A DNA stretch of 64,000 bases from Rubellimicrobium thermophilum DSM 16684. GTDB lineage: Bacteria; Pseudomonadota; Alphaproteobacteria; Rhodobacterales; Rhodobacteraceae. The number at the start of each line of letters is the position of its first letter. The first letter of the stretch is position 1. Where the stretch lies: NCBI RefSeq assembly GCF_000442315.1, contig NZ_KE557320.1, positions 519,506-583,505 on the forward strand, given 5' to 3'. Shown here in pieces: positions 50,793 through 60,649 of the stretch. The position numbers were made by a program, and so were the translations under genes. The notes beneath the pieces were generated by a model, which was not told where the DNA came from, ran no database searches, and saw nothing but the letters and a program-made list of their open reading frames with translations.

Positions 50793-51458
50793 GTGAAGAT
50801 CGACGCGAAGACCGAAGGCCTCCCCGTCCGACTCCCCGTCCGACTCCCTGTCCGACTTCCCGTCCGTCGCGCCCTGCTTGCGCTGCCCGTCCTCCTTCTT
50901 GCGGCATGCGCTCGGAATCAACCCGCAGAGACGCCGCCGGTTCCCGACGCGCTGCCCGCCATGGCCTGGGATCATCAGGGCCCCCATACCGACGAATGGA
51001 CCGAGGCGACTCTGGCCGCCCTCCAGACCGAAGGGGCCGCCCTGCTCTCTCAGGTGCCCCATGACATCGGAAGCTGGTGCCCCGGCTATGTCGATGCGCC
51101 CCCGCGCGAAAGGGCCGCCTTCTGGGCAGGACTGCTGTCGGCCCTGGCCCGATTCGAGAGCACGTGGAATCCCCATGCCGTGGGCGGCGGCGGACAGTGG
51201 TTCGGTCTCGTCCAGATCTCGCCCGCCACGGCACGGGGCTATGGCTGCGAGGCCGATTCGGGCGCCGAGCTGACCGATGGCGCCGCCAACCTGGCCTGTG
51301 CCGTGCGGATTGCCGCGCAGACGGTGACGCGGGATGGCGTGGTGGCGGCCGGCGGCGGCGGATTCGCAGCGGACTGGGGGCCCTTTGCCAGCGCCGAGAA
51401 GCGCCAGCAGATGGCCGCCTGGGTGTCAAGCCAGGACTACTGCCGCAGGCAGGGCTGA
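50793..51458 (+). CDS. Secreted lysozyme/transglycosylase-like lipoprotein, copy 1
   Basis: This is a lipoprotein with a signal ending [12 protein letters not shown] (Cys lipidated), followed by an SLT-like domain. Conserved parts are [57 protein letters not shown] and [17 protein letters not shown]; the Glu in RFES is the likely catalytic residue. I place the start at GTG 50793; TTG 50754 is in frame. Four 12-bp tandem repeats (50820-50867) encode LPVR four times at the start of the signal peptide. The next gene is a paralogue. Confidence 0.75.
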   Translation: MKIDAKTEGLPVRLPVRLPVRLPVRRALLALPVLLLAACARNQPAETPPVPDALPAMAWDHQGPHTDEWTEATLAALQTEGAALLSQVPHDIGSWCPGYVDAPPRERAAFWAGLLSALARFESTWNPHAVGGGGQWFGLVQISPATARGYGCEADSGAELTDGAANLACAVRIAAQTVTRDGVVAAGGGGFAADWGPFASAEKRQQMAAWVSSQDYCRRQG

Positions 51459-51537
51459 ACCGTGAGGTGAGTTTTTTCTGCCAAGTTGTTGGCATGACAT
51501 GAAAAAAACGGCGTTGCCGAATCGGGAGGGCGATGCC

Positions 51538-52419
51538 ATGCATGGCGCCACGCTCGTGGCCCGATGGACCCTGGGGGGATCTCTGGCCCTGTTCGCGGGA
51601 CTGGCGGCTGTTGCCGAGCCGCCGGTCCCGCTCCGTTCGGTGCCTGTGCTTTCTGCGCCTGTGCTTCCGGCGGCGCGATCCGCCCTTGCACTGCCCCTGC
51701 GCATCACGATCGGCCCCGCCCGGCCGCCGCCCGGTACAGCGGACCGCGCGTCCCCCGGCGAGACCGTGTCACCCGTCCTGTCGCCTGCGACGCCGCCTGT
51801 CGTGGCGCAGCGCGGGGCCCCGCTCCGGCCCGTCGCGCGCGGCCCCTGGCGGCCTCCCGCGCTCTGGGATCCCCTGCCCGAAGGGCGGGATTGGACGCAG
51901 ACCGCGCTCGAGGCGATGGCCGAGACATCCCCGGGCCTGCCCGATCTCCTGCCGGCCGATATCGGCGACTGGTGCCCCGGATATCCCCGGGCCTCCAAAG
52001 CCTGGCGCGCCGCCTTCTGGATTGCCACGATCTCCGCCCTGGCCCGGCGCGAGAGCAACCATGATCCGCAGGCGGTCGGGGGCGGGGGGGCGTGGCATGG
52101 GCTGCTCCAGATTGCGCCCGCCACGGCCAGAGGACATGGCTGCGAGGCCGATACCCCTGCCGAGCTGGCCGATGGCCGCGCCAATCTGGCCTGTGCCGTG
52201 CGGATCATGACGCATGCGGTGGCGCGCGATGGCGTCGTGGCCGCCGGAGGCGGGGGCCTGGCGGCCGACTGGGGGCCCATGAGCCGCGAGGCCCCGCGCG
52301 AGGCGATCCGGCAGTGGGTGCGCGACCAGCCCTATTGCGAGGTCCAGACCGCCGTCGCCACGGCGCTGCGCCCGCTCGCCCGCCCCGGAGCCGCGTCGAT
52401 CCGCCTCGCCGCGCGCTGA
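51538..52419 (+). CDS. Secreted lysozyme/transglycosylase-like protein, copy 2
   Basis: This is a paralogue of the preceding gene in tandem. From the ATG at 51538 (gggaggg seven bases upstream) it has a cleavable signal peptide ([15 protein letters not shown]), then a Pro-rich spacer of about 90 residues. The same domain follows: [57 protein letters not shown] and [16 protein letters not shown]. The likely catalytic Glu is in RRES. Unlike copy 1 it has no lipobox. An upstream in-frame ATG (51499) would add residues ahead of the signal. Confidence 0.75.
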   Translation: MHGATLVARWTLGGSLALFAGLAAVAEPPVPLRSVPVLSAPVLPAARSALALPLRITIGPARPPPGTADRASPGETVSPVLSPATPPVVAQRGAPLRPVARGPWRPPALWDPLPEGRDWTQTALEAMAETSPGLPDLLPADIGDWCPGYPRASKAWRAAFWIATISALARRESNHDPQAVGGGGAWHGLLQIAPATARGHGCEADTPAELADGRANLACAVRIMTHAVARDGVVAAGGGGLAADWGPMSREAPREAIRQWVRDQPYCEVQTAVATALRPLARPGAASIRLAAR

Positions 52420-52422
52420 GGC

Positions 52423-53283
52423 TCAGAACCGCAGCACGGGCCGCCGCGTGGCCGAGATCATGCTGACCGTGTGATCCGCCCGCCCGCCGAGCGCCAGGGT
52501 CGCCCGGCGCAGCAGCTCGATCCCCTCTTCCGAGGATCCCGACAGGGCCGAGGGGCTGATCGGCTCGCCCACGGTGACGACAAAGGGCTGGCGATCCTTG
52601 TTCAGCATCTCGTGGAACAGGGTGATGTCGCGCAGCGTCGGATGGATCGCGTCGAACAGGTAGAACAGCACCGAGTTGCGGGCGCGGATGTTGACGGGGA
52701 TGACGGGCAGCTCGAACTTCCGGGCCAGCATCGCCGCCGAGGCCATCCAGGGCCGCTCGTGAAGGCGCAGGCCGCGGCGCTTGGCCAGGCGGCCCGAAGG
52801 AAAGATCACGCCGAGCCGTCCGGCCTCGACCGCCTGTTTCGTGTAGGCCATCGTCTCGCGCGTCTTGGCATGGCTGCGCTTTTCCTGCCGCCATTCGACG
52901 GGGGCGATGCTGTCGGCCATCTGCGGCAGGACGCGCAGGATGTCGCGATTGGCATAGAAATACAGATCCGGACGGATGGGGTGCAGCAGGTGCCACAGCA
53001 CGATCCCGTCGGCGATCCCGGTGGGATGATTGGCGACGATCAGCGCCGGCCCGTGACGCGGGATGTTCTGAAGCCCCGAGACGGTCACATCCCGCACCAG
53101 CATCCGCCCCAGATCCGCCATCAGATCGGCGGTGGACCAGTCGCGATAGCGCTCGCCCAGGGCGACGGTGCGGTCATAGCTGAGCGCCTTGTTGAGCAGG
53201 GCCCGGGCAAGCTTCACATGCAGACCCGGCCGCGTGAGCCAGGGTGCGCGTTCCTCGATCAGGGGGTCGATCCGGTCTCTCAT
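52423..53283 (-). CDS. Lysophospholipid acyltransferase family protein (PlsC-like)
   Basis: This 286-residue acyltransferase has the motif I variant IVANHPTGIADGIVLW (NHPxGxxD in place of NHxxxxD) and motif III-like VIFPSGRLAKRRG. It probably acylates a lysophospholipid or related acceptor at the inner membrane. The start MRDRIDPLIEERAP at 53283 is preferred; the longer frame upstream has no family content. It converges with the transglycosylase-like gene, ending 3 bp from its stop. Confidence 0.82.
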   Translation of the reverse strand: MRDRIDPLIEERAPWLTRPGLHVKLARALLNKALSYDRTVALGERYRDWSTADLMADLGRMLVRDVTVSGLQNIPRHGPALIVANHPTGIADGIVLWHLLHPIRPDLYFYANRDILRVLPQMADSIAPVEWRQEKRSHAKTRETMAYTKQAVEAGRLGVIFPSGRLAKRRGLRLHERPWMASAAMLARKFELPVIPVNIRARNSVLFYLFDAIHPTLRDITLFHEMLNKDRQPFVVTVGEPISPSALSGSSEEGIELLRRATLALGGRADHTVSMISATRRPVLRF

Positions 53284-53444
53284 GCTCGTCACCGAAGGGT
53301 GTGCATCCTGATCGGTGACGGGATATCCGCGTTCACCGATTCGAGAGGTATGCCGACCGGCGCGAGTCGGCAAGCCCTGCCTCCGAAACGGGCAGGGCTG
53401 CGCAAGGCCGCGCCGGAGATCCCGCAGGGCGGGGCGGTCATGGC
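53284..53444. terminator. pepN-acyltransferase gap with hairpins
   Basis: Two adjacent hairpins occupy 53351-53399: tgccgac/gtcggca with an 8-nt loop, and agccctgcc/ggcagggct with a 9-nt loop. They start about 46 bp downstream of the pepN stop on the minus strand and may end pepN transcription. A third inverted repeat (atcggtga/tcaccgat, 53311-53340) lies nearer the acyltransferase start. No T-tracts are present. Confidence 0.4.
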
Positions 53445-55995
53445 TCAGGCCAGCATCCGGTCGATCATCTCGGCCAGATCGGGCGAGAGACGGGGCAGGG
53501 CCCGCAGGCGCTGCAGCTCCGCCTCGGCCAGGGCACGGCGCCGCGGCTCGAGCCGCTTCCAGGTCTCGAAGCCGCCCGAGCTGCGCGCGGCCAGCTGCGG
53601 ATTGACTCCGTCGAGCCGCTCGAGCCAGCTGCCCAGCAGCCGGTAGCCGGCCCCGGAGGGATCGTGGAACCCCGCGGGATTGCCCGTCAGCGCCCCGAGG
53701 ACCGAGCGGAAGCGGTTGGGATTCTTCCAGTCGAAGGCCGGGTGCCGGGTCAGCCGCTCGGCGATCGCCACGGCGTCTTCGGGCCGCGCCTGCGCCACCT
53801 GCAGCGCGAACCACTTGTCGAGCACCAGCCGTTCATGCTGCCAGCGGTCGTGGAAGGCGGCCAGCTCGGCCTCTCCCGCGCCGATCGACAGCAGGGCGGC
53901 CAGCGCCGCAACCGATTGCGTCATGTTGTCGGCTTCGGCGAACTGGCGCTCGGCCCGCGCGGGGCCTTCGCGGCGGACCAGAAGGGCCAGTGCGGCATTG
54001 CCCAGGCTCCGGCGCCCGACGCTCTGCGCATCCGGGGAATAGGGCCCCCCGTTCTGTGCCGCATCGTGAAAGAGGGGCAGGAGATCGCCCAGCCCCGCGG
54101 CCAGATGGTCGCGGATCGCCTCATGCGCGACGTGAATCGCACCGGGATCCACCGGCCGGCCTTCGTCATGGAGCGAGGCCGCCGTCTCCTCCTCGGAGGG
54201 CAGCGCCATCAGCAGGGCGCGATAGGCCGGCGACAGACCTTCGTCGCGCAGGGCCGCCGCCAGAGAGGGCAACCAGGACGGATCGGGCTGCCCGCCCTCC
54301 AGAACGGCGCGGATCGCGCGACGGGCCAGCGCCTGAGCCGCCTCCCACCGGTTGAACTCGTCCCGGTCATGGGCCAGCAGGAAGGCGGCCTCGCCCTCCG
54401 GCCTCTCGCGTTCGAGGATCACGGGGGCCGAGAAACCGCGAAGGATGGAGGGGATGGGGCGCGCACCAAGGCCGTCCCAGTGGAAGGACTGGCGCTCCTC
54501 GGTGAGCTCGAGCATGCGCGTCGGGGCGGCCTCGTCCCCATTCGGCGACAGCAGGCCGACCGCAACCGGGATCACGAAGGGTTCCTTCACCGGCTGGCCC
54601 GGCGTGGGGGGCGTGTGCTGGCTCAGCGTCAGCGTGTAGCGCCCATCCTTCCATTCCTCGGCCTCGACACGCACGCGCGGCGTTCCGGCCTGGGCATACC
54701 AGCGCCTGAACTGCGTCAGGTCGCGGCCCGTGGCATCCTCGAAGGCCTTCAGCCAGTCCTCGACCGTGGCGGCCTGTCCGTCATGGCGGTCGAAATACAG
54801 ATCGACCGCCCTGGCATAGCCCTCCTCCCCCACGAGGCGGCGGAGCATCCCGATCACCTCGGCCCCCTTCTCGTAGACGGTGAGGGTGTAGAAGTTGTTG
54901 ATCTCGACAAAGCTTTCGGGCCGGACGGGATGGGCGAGGGGGCCGGCATCCTCGCGGAACTGGCGGGCGCGCAGCAGGATGACATCCTGGATGCGCTTGG
55001 TCCCGCGGCCGCGCATGTCGCCCATGAACTGCTGGTCGCGGAAGACCGTCAGCCCCTCCTTGAGCGAGAGCTGGAACCAGTCGCGGCAGGTGACGCGGTT
55101 GCCGGTCCAGTTGTGGAAATATTCGTGCGCCACGATGCGTTCGATGCGTTCATAATCGGCGTCGGTGGCGGTGTCGGGGCTGGCCAGGACGGCAGAGGAG
55201 TTGAAGATGTTCAGCCCCTTGTTCTCCATCGCGCCCATGTTGAAATCGTCCACGGCGACGATGTTGAACACGTCGAGATCATATTCGCGGCCATAGACAG
55301 CCTCGTCCCAGGCCATGGCCCGCTTGAGGGCATCCATCGCATAGGCGCATTTGCCTTCATCGCCCTCGCGCACCCAGACGGCCAGATCCACATGACGGCC
55401 TGACCGGGTGGTGAAACTGTCGCGATGCGGGATCAGATCGCCGGCAACCAGCGCGAAGAGATAGGAGGGCTTGGGCCAGGGATCGGACCATTCCGCCCAG
55501 CCGGGGCCGAAGCCTTCGGGACTTGCCGTTCGACAGCATCACGGGCAGGTCGCTCTCGATCCGCACCCGGAAGGGGGCAAGGACATCGGGCCGGTCGGGA
55601 TAATAGGTGATGCGGCGGAATCCCTCGGCCTCGCACTGGGTGCAGTACATCCCCTTCGAGAGATAGAGCCCCTCGAGCCGGGTGTTGCGGGCCGGGTCGA
55701 TCTCGACCACCGCGTCCCAGGTGAAGGCGCGGGCGGGCACCTCGCAGGTCAGGCCCTCGGGGGTGATCTCGGGGCTGACGGGCATGCCGTCGATGCGCGC
55801 CTCGATGAGACGCAGATCCTCGCCATGCAGGAAGAAGCGCCCTGGCCAATGCCCGGGATTGGGGCGGAAGCGGATGCGCGAGGAAACGCGCGTCCCTTCG
55901 GGGCGCAGCAGGAAGGTCAGCTCCACCGCCTCCACGATCCAGGGAAAAGGAGTGTAGTCCTTCAGATGGATCGTCTCGCGCCTTGCCTCGGCCAT
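53445..55995 (-). CDS. pepN: Aminopeptidase N, M1 family (frameshifted in this sequence)
   Basis: PepN is the major zinc aminopeptidase. The repaired product is about 849 residues. The N-terminal frame starts MAEARRETIHLKDYTPFPW at 55995 and runs to ...DLPVMLSNGKS. Removing one base from ggg 55518-55520 continues SEGFGPGWAEW into the second frame. The exopeptidase motif MGAMENKG and the zinc site VAHEYFHNWTGNRVTCRDWF with its later glutamate (SLKEGLTVFRD) are intact. Confidence 0.95.
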
Positions 55996-56180
55996 GGTGA
56001 TCCTCTCTCCGCATCGGGCGGCGCCGGTGTAGGCGGGGGCGCGCAGGCAGGCAAGGCGGCAACCCGCGGATATGCGATATCCCGTGCTGTCCCGCGCTGT
56101 CCTGCAGGGCCCGCGGCAATCCGGATGAACCAAATGGCCACTCCGACGTTGTAACCGGAGCCGAAACCGAGGAGACGACC

Positions 56181-56618
56181 ATGTCCGCACCGAACACCAA
56201 CATCGACAAGCAGGCCCGGCGGCATCGCGGACCCCTGACCGGCATGTTCGCGGTGGTGTTGTTCGCTCTGCTCCTCCTGATCGGGCTTCTGTTCTATGTC
56301 TTTTCGGGCAGCAGCGGGCCGCAGGGTGCGCAGACGCAGGTCCAGTCCGGCCTTGGCACCACCGAGACCCAGGGCAGCGCCGTGATCGCCAACGACAATG
56401 CGAATGACAGCGGTGCCGGAAGCGGCGGGCAGCCCGATCCGACGGCCGTGACCGTGCCGGCGCAGAGCGTCACGACCCCGCAGGGCGGTCTGGATGGGGC
56501 GCCCGGCGCCGCAGGGACCGATCCGGGCACGGCCCTGAATGCCCAGCCCGCCCCGGTGGGCGAGACGGTGATCCCGGGCGACGACCAGCCCGAGACCGCC
56601 CCCGCCGCCAACCAGTAG
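56181..56618 (+). CDS. Small single-pass membrane protein, function unknown
   Basis: This 145-residue protein has a basic N-terminus (KQARRHRGP), one transmembrane helix at about residues 20-43 (TGMFAVVLFALLLLIGLLFYV) and a low-complexity tail rich in Gly, Ala, Pro, Thr and Asn. An aggag site precedes the ATG. I do not recognise a family. It diverges from pepN. Confidence 0.7.
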   Translation: MSAPNTNIDKQARRHRGPLTGMFAVVLFALLLLIGLLFYVFSGSSGPQGAQTQVQSGLGTTETQGSAVIANDNANDSGAGSGGQPDPTAVTVPAQSVTTPQGGLDGAPGAAGTDPGTALNAQPAPVGETVIPGDDQPETAPAANQ

Positions 56619-56652
56619 GCGGCCCGCCCCGCAAGGTTCGGCAGGAGAAGAT

Positions 56653-56677
56653 GGGGCGCTCCGGGACGGAGCGCCCC
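56653..56677 (+). terminator. Hairpin after the small membrane protein
   Basis: Perfect 10-bp arms (ggggcgctcc and ggagcgcccc) with a 5-nt loop lie 35 bp past the stop and 20 bp before the DUF2256 start. No T-tract follows. Confidence 0.45.
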
Positions 56678-56696
56678 CGCAGCGTCGGGAATCGCC

Positions 56697-56861
56697 ATGC
56701 CGAAGATGCGCCGCAAGGCCGATCTGCCGCGCAAGACCTGTGCCAGCTGCGGCCGCCCGATGGTCTGGCGCCGCGCCTGGGCAAAGGTCTGGGACGAGGT
56801 GCGCTACTGTTCCGATCGCTGCCGGGCCGCGGCGCGGCGACGCCCTACTCGCCCAGGGTAG
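56697..56861 (+). CDS. DUF2256 family zinc-ribbon protein
   Basis: This is a 54-residue gene below common size cut-offs. Translation from the ATG at 56697 gives RKADLPRKTCASCGRPMVWR, a tryptophan-rich middle (WAKVWDEVRYC) and CSDRCRAAARRRP, ending in TAG at 56859-56861. The two CxxC/CxxxC pairs and the WxKVWDEVxYCSxxC pattern match DUF2256. It probably binds zinc; its function is unknown. Its 3-prime end overlaps the converging SRPBCC gene by 17 bp. Confidence 0.8.
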   Translation: MPKMRRKADLPRKTCASCGRPMVWRRAWAKVWDEVRYCSDRCRAAARRRPTRPG

Positions 56862-57768
56862 CCGCGAGCTTGTCGAGCGTCTCGCGCCCCTTGTCGGGGG
56901 CCCCGTAGCTCCGCGCCTGATCGAGCGCCTCTGCCGTGGGGAACACCACGGTCTGCCGCAGGCGGGTGCCCGTTCCCTCGGGCGTCAGGGTCACCGTGAC
57001 GGCCTTCACGTCGCGATCATCCCCTGCATCCATCAGGAAGGCGATGCGGCCTTCACGCCCGTCCTCCGGCGGCACCAGGGCCGTCCAGCGGTGGCGGTTG
57101 GCAAAGGCCATGCCCTCGCCGCGCATGGTGAAACGCCACTCGCCCCCCTCGCGGATGTCGATGGCCTCGGTCTCGCAGGTCCAGCCCTCGGGGCCGAACC
57201 AGCGGGGCAGGATCGCGGGATCCGTCCAGGCGGCATAGACCTGCGCCGGGCTCGCCCGGAAGCTCCGCTCGATGGTCATGGTGCGGGCCTCTGCCCCGGC
57301 CAGCCCCGCGGCATGGGCGCCAAGCTGATCGGTCATCGTGCCCCATCCCTTGCTGAAGCCCATCGCCTCATGGGCGGCGGCGCTGGCCTGATCCTTGTGG
57401 CGCACGACCACGCGATAGTCCGTGCCTTCGGGATGATCGGCCAGGGTCACTTCGGCGGTGAAGAAGAAGGGCGCCTTCGCCGGATCGAGGGGACGGAAGT
57501 CCGGCCCGAGTGCCGAGGTCCAGGTCAGACGCTCCTCCGGCACGACCTCGAGGAAGCATCCCGGCTCGCTGTCGCCGAGCGAGCGGCCGTCCAGGAACAT
57601 CTCGGTCGCGAAGGCCCCGCCGGGGCGCAGATCGAACGCGCGGATCACCGTCACGACGGGCTTGGGGGCAAACCAATGGGGAATGTGCTCCGGGTCCGTC
57701 CAGCAGCGCCAGACGAGCGCGCGGGGCGCCTTGAGGATGCGGTGCAGGTGCAGGTCAGCGGGCATCAT
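56845..57768 (-). CDS. Double SRPBCC (AHSA1-like) domain protein
   Basis: This 307-residue protein is made of two START/SRPBCC domains in tandem. The first (residues about 1-145) begins HLHRILKAPRALVWRCWTDPEH; the second (about 155-307) begins MTIERSFRASPAQVYAAWTDP. Each keeps the W-F-x-P (HWFAPK and RWFGPE) pattern. Such proteins bind hydrophobic ligands, and the ligand is unknown. It overlaps the upstream ArsR gene by about 11-14 bp, so the pair is one operon; paired ArsR-SRPBCC genes are common. Confidence 0.85.
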   Translation of the reverse strand: MMPADLHLHRILKAPRALVWRCWTDPEHIPHWFAPKPVVTVIRAFDLRPGGAFATEMFLDGRSLGDSEPGCFLEVVPEERLTWTSALGPDFRPLDPAKAPFFFTAEVTLADHPEGTDYRVVVRHKDQASAAAHEAMGFSKGWGTMTDQLGAHAAGLAGAEARTMTIERSFRASPAQVYAAWTDPAILPRWFGPEGWTCETEAIDIREGGEWRFTMRGEGMAFANRHRWTALVPPEDGREGRIAFLMDAGDDRDVKAVTVTLTPEGTGTRLRQTVVFPTAEALDQARSYGAPDKGRETLDKLAATLGE

Positions 57769-58114
57769 CGGATCCTTGCATGAGGGTGGAGAGATAGGCT
57801 TCGAGACGGTCATGCCGCTCCTCCCAGAGAAGGCGCTGCGCCTCCATCCAGGCGCGGGCAGGGGCCAGGGCACCCGCCCGCAGCGTGCAGATGCGGACCC
57901 GGCCCTGCTTGGTCGTCTCGATCAGGCCGCCTTCCTCCAGCCGCCGCAGATGCTGGAGGAAGGAGGGCAGGGCCATGGCGAAGGGCTTCGCAAGATCGGT
58001 CACCGTCGCCGGCCCCTCGGCCAGCCGGGCCAGGATCGCGCGCCGGGTCGGATCCGCGAGCGAGGCGAAGAGGGCATCCAGCTCCTGATTGTTAGTCATG
58101 TTGCTAAGTGACAT
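57755..58114 (-). CDS. ArsR-family transcriptional regulator
   Basis: This winged-helix repressor is 119 residues from the ATG at 58114, or 114 from the internal ATG at 58099 ([11 protein letters not shown]). The helix-turn-helix covers [20 protein letters not shown] and [19 protein letters not shown]. The metal-binding ELCVCDL motif of metal sensors is absent, as in ArsR partners of SRPBCC proteins. It heads the operon with the double-SRPBCC gene and lacks a clear Shine-Dalgarno. Confidence 0.88.
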   Translation of the reverse strand: MSLSNMTNNQELDALFASLADPTRRAILARLAEGPATVTDLAKPFAMALPSFLQHLRRLEEGGLIETTKQGRVRICTLRAGALAPARAWMEAQRLLWEERHDRLEAYLSTLMQGSDDAR

Positions 58115-58312
58115 GGTCCCGCGATTCGCGCAAGGAAAAAGGTTAGCCTTCGGCCTTTGTATTCTCCGCCATCGCCTCTGGGGGAATGGGCAGGACCGGC
58201 GGAGAGACGAACGGGGGAATGGGCAGGACCGGCCTGCGATCCCCTCCTGTGCGGTTGCCTCTCCCCCCGGCCATGCTCTACCCCTTGTCGCCGCAAGGAC
58301 GGAGGGCAAGGA
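58115..58312. repeat. 20-bp direct repeat upstream of glcB
   Basis: The 198-bp divergent region between arsR and glcB contains ggggaatgggcaggaccggc twice (58181-58200 and 58214-58233), 33 bp apart from start to start. The copies are identical. No clear promoter is visible. Spacing of about three helical turns would suit a regulator binding site, but a slippage duplication is equally possible. Confidence 0.55.
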
Positions 58313-60508
58313 ATGGCGCATTACGTGGATCGGGCTGGGTTGCGCGTGGCCGAACCCCTTGTCGCCTTCGTGGAGGGGCAGGCCCTGCCGGGCACCGGTG
58401 TCGGGGCCGAGGCCTTCTGGTCCGGCCTGTCGGCCATCATCCATGATCTGGGCCCCCGCAACCGCGAATTGCTGGCGATCCGCGAGAGGCTCCAGTCCCA
58501 GATCGACGACTGGCACATCGCCCAGGGCGGGGCGGAACACGACCCGGAAGACTACGAGACCTTCCTGCGCGAGATCGGCTATCTGGTGCCCGAAGGCCCC
58601 GATTTCCGCATCGCCACACCGCCGACGGATCCGGAATTCGCCTCTCTCGCCGGGCCGCAGCTCGTCGTGCCGGCGACCAATGCGCGATTTGCGCTCAATG
58701 CCGCCAATGCCCGCTGGGGGTCGCTCTATGATGCGCTCTACGGCACGGATGCCCTGGGGGATGCGCCGCCCCCCGGCGGCTACGACCCCGCGCGCGGGCA
58801 GCGGGTGGTGGCCTGGGTGCGCGACCATCTCGATGCCGTGGCCCCGCTCGCCGGGGCGTCCTGGCACGACATCCGCTGGCTTGGGGTGGAGGACGGCCGC
58901 CTCCTGGCCGAGGTCGCAGGCGAGGGGACGGCGTCACGCCGCATCGGCCTCGCCGACCCGGCCCAGCTTGCGGGCTGGCAGGAGGGGGGCATCGCCGACC
59001 GCCAGATCCTGCTGCGCGTGAACGGCCTGCTGATCGAGATCGTGATCGACCGCGCCACCCCCATCGGCGCCACCGACCCGGCGAACATCTCCGATGTCTG
59101 GGTCGAGGCGGCGCTGTCCACCATCATCGATCTCGAGGATTCGGTCGCCTGCGTCGATGCCGAGGACAAGGTCAGGGCCTATGGCGTCTGGCTCGGCCTC
59201 ATGCGCGGCGATCTCGAGGAGACCTTCGAGAAGGACGGCCGCATGATCACGCGCCGCCTCAATCCCGACTTCGAGCCCTACAAGACCCCGGACGGCCGCG
59301 GCCTGATCCCGCGCGCCCGGTCGCTTCTGCTGGTGCGCAATGTGGGCCATCTGATGACCACGCCCGCCGTCCTCGACCGCGACGGGCAGGAGGCCTTCGA
59401 AGGGCTGGTGGATGCGATGGTCTCGGTCCTGTGTGCCCTGCACGATCTGCGCCGCCCCGGCGGGGCGCGCAACAGCATCACCGACAGCATCTATGTCGTG
59501 AAGCCCAAGATGCACGGGCCGGACGAGGTAGCCTTTGCCGTCACCCTGTTCGACCGCGTCGAAGAGGCCCTGGGCCTGCCCCGCCTGACCGTCAAGCTCG
59601 GCATCATGGACGAGGAGCGGCGCACCTCGGCCAACCTGCGCGAATGCATCCGCGCCGCGCGCGAGCGGGTGGCCTTCATCAACACGGGTTTCCTCGACCG
59701 CACCGGGGACGAGATCCACACCTCCATGGAGGCCGGGCCGATGATCCCCAAGGGGGACATGAAGGCGGCGACCTGGATCAGGGCCTATGAGGAGCGCAAT
59801 GTGGAGATCGGTCTGGCCTGCGGCCTGCGCGGACGCGCGCAGATCGGCAAGGGGATGTGGGCCGCCCCGGACCGCATGGCCGCGATGCTCAAGGAGAAGA
59901 TCGCCCATCCCCGGGCCGGGGCGAGCTGTGCCTGGGTGCCCTCGCCCACGGCGGCGGTGCTGCATGCGACGCATTACCACCGCGTGGACGTGGCCGCGCG
60001 GCAGGAGGAGATCGCCGCCGCCGGTCCGCGCGCCACGCTGCGCGATCTGCTGACGATTCCCGTCCTCGGCGGGCGCAACCTGTCGGAGGCCGAAATCGCG
60101 CAGGAGGTGGACAACAACTGCCAGGGCATTCTCGGCTATGTGGTGCGCTGGATCGATCAGGGGGTCGGCTGTTCCAAGGTGCCCGACATCCACGATATCG
60201 GCCTGATGGAGGACCGCGCGACCTGCCGCATCTCGTCCCAGGCGCTGGCCAACTGGCTCCATCACGGCATCGTGTCGGAGGCGCAGGTGATGGAGGCGCT
60301 GCGCCGCATGGCCCGTGTGGTGGACCGGCAGAACGCCGGCGATCCGCTCTATCGTCCGATGGCGCCCGGCTATGACGGGGTGGCCTTCCAGGCGGCCTGC
60401 GATCTCGTCTTCCGGGGGCGCCTCCAGCCCTCCGGCTATACCGAGCCGATCCTCCATCGCCGCCGGCAGGAGCGCAAGGCCCAGGATCAGGCGCGGGGTG
60501 CCGCCTGA
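58313..60508 (+). CDS. glcB: Malate synthase G
   Basis: GlcB condenses glyoxylate with acetyl-CoA to malate, used in the glyoxylate and glycolate pathways. The start at 58313 (behind ggagggcaagga) gives 731 residues, the normal size of isoform G. Family segments are [52 protein letters not shown] and [18 protein letters not shown]. The frame is intact. No isocitrate lyase is nearby. Confidence 0.96.
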   Translation: MAHYVDRAGLRVAEPLVAFVEGQALPGTGVGAEAFWSGLSAIIHDLGPRNRELLAIRERLQSQIDDWHIAQGGAEHDPEDYETFLREIGYLVPEGPDFRIATPPTDPEFASLAGPQLVVPATNARFALNAANARWGSLYDALYGTDALGDAPPPGGYDPARGQRVVAWVRDHLDAVAPLAGASWHDIRWLGVEDGRLLAEVAGEGTASRRIGLADPAQLAGWQEGGIADRQILLRVNGLLIEIVIDRATPIGATDPANISDVWVEAALSTIIDLEDSVACVDAEDKVRAYGVWLGLMRGDLEETFEKDGRMITRRLNPDFEPYKTPDGRGLIPRARSLLLVRNVGHLMTTPAVLDRDGQEAFEGLVDAMVSVLCALHDLRRPGGARNSITDSIYVVKPKMHGPDEVAFAVTLFDRVEEALGLPRLTVKLGIMDEERRTSANLRECIRAARERVAFINTGFLDRTGDEIHTSMEAGPMIPKGDMKAATWIRAYEERNVEIGLACGLRGRAQIGKGMWAAPDRMAAMLKEKIAHPRAGASCAWVPSPTAAVLHATHYHRVDVAARQEEIAAAGPRATLRDLLTIPVLGGRNLSEAEIAQEVDNNCQGILGYVVRWIDQGVGCSKVPDIHDIGLMEDRATCRISSQALANWLHHGIVSEAQVMEALRRMARVVDRQNAGDPLYRPMAPGYDGVAFQAACDLVFRGRLQPSGYTEPILHRRRQERKAQDQARGAA

Positions 60509-60649
60509 TCGGGCCGCGCGCAGTGCCGATGGCGGAAGGATGCGCATCTGCAGGGGCCTTGCGCATTCGTGCAGGGCGGTCCGGGCCTGCGGCCCTTCCG
60601 TCGCGGTGCCGGGCGGCCTAGATTCGCGTCATCGCGAAGGAATCGCCCC

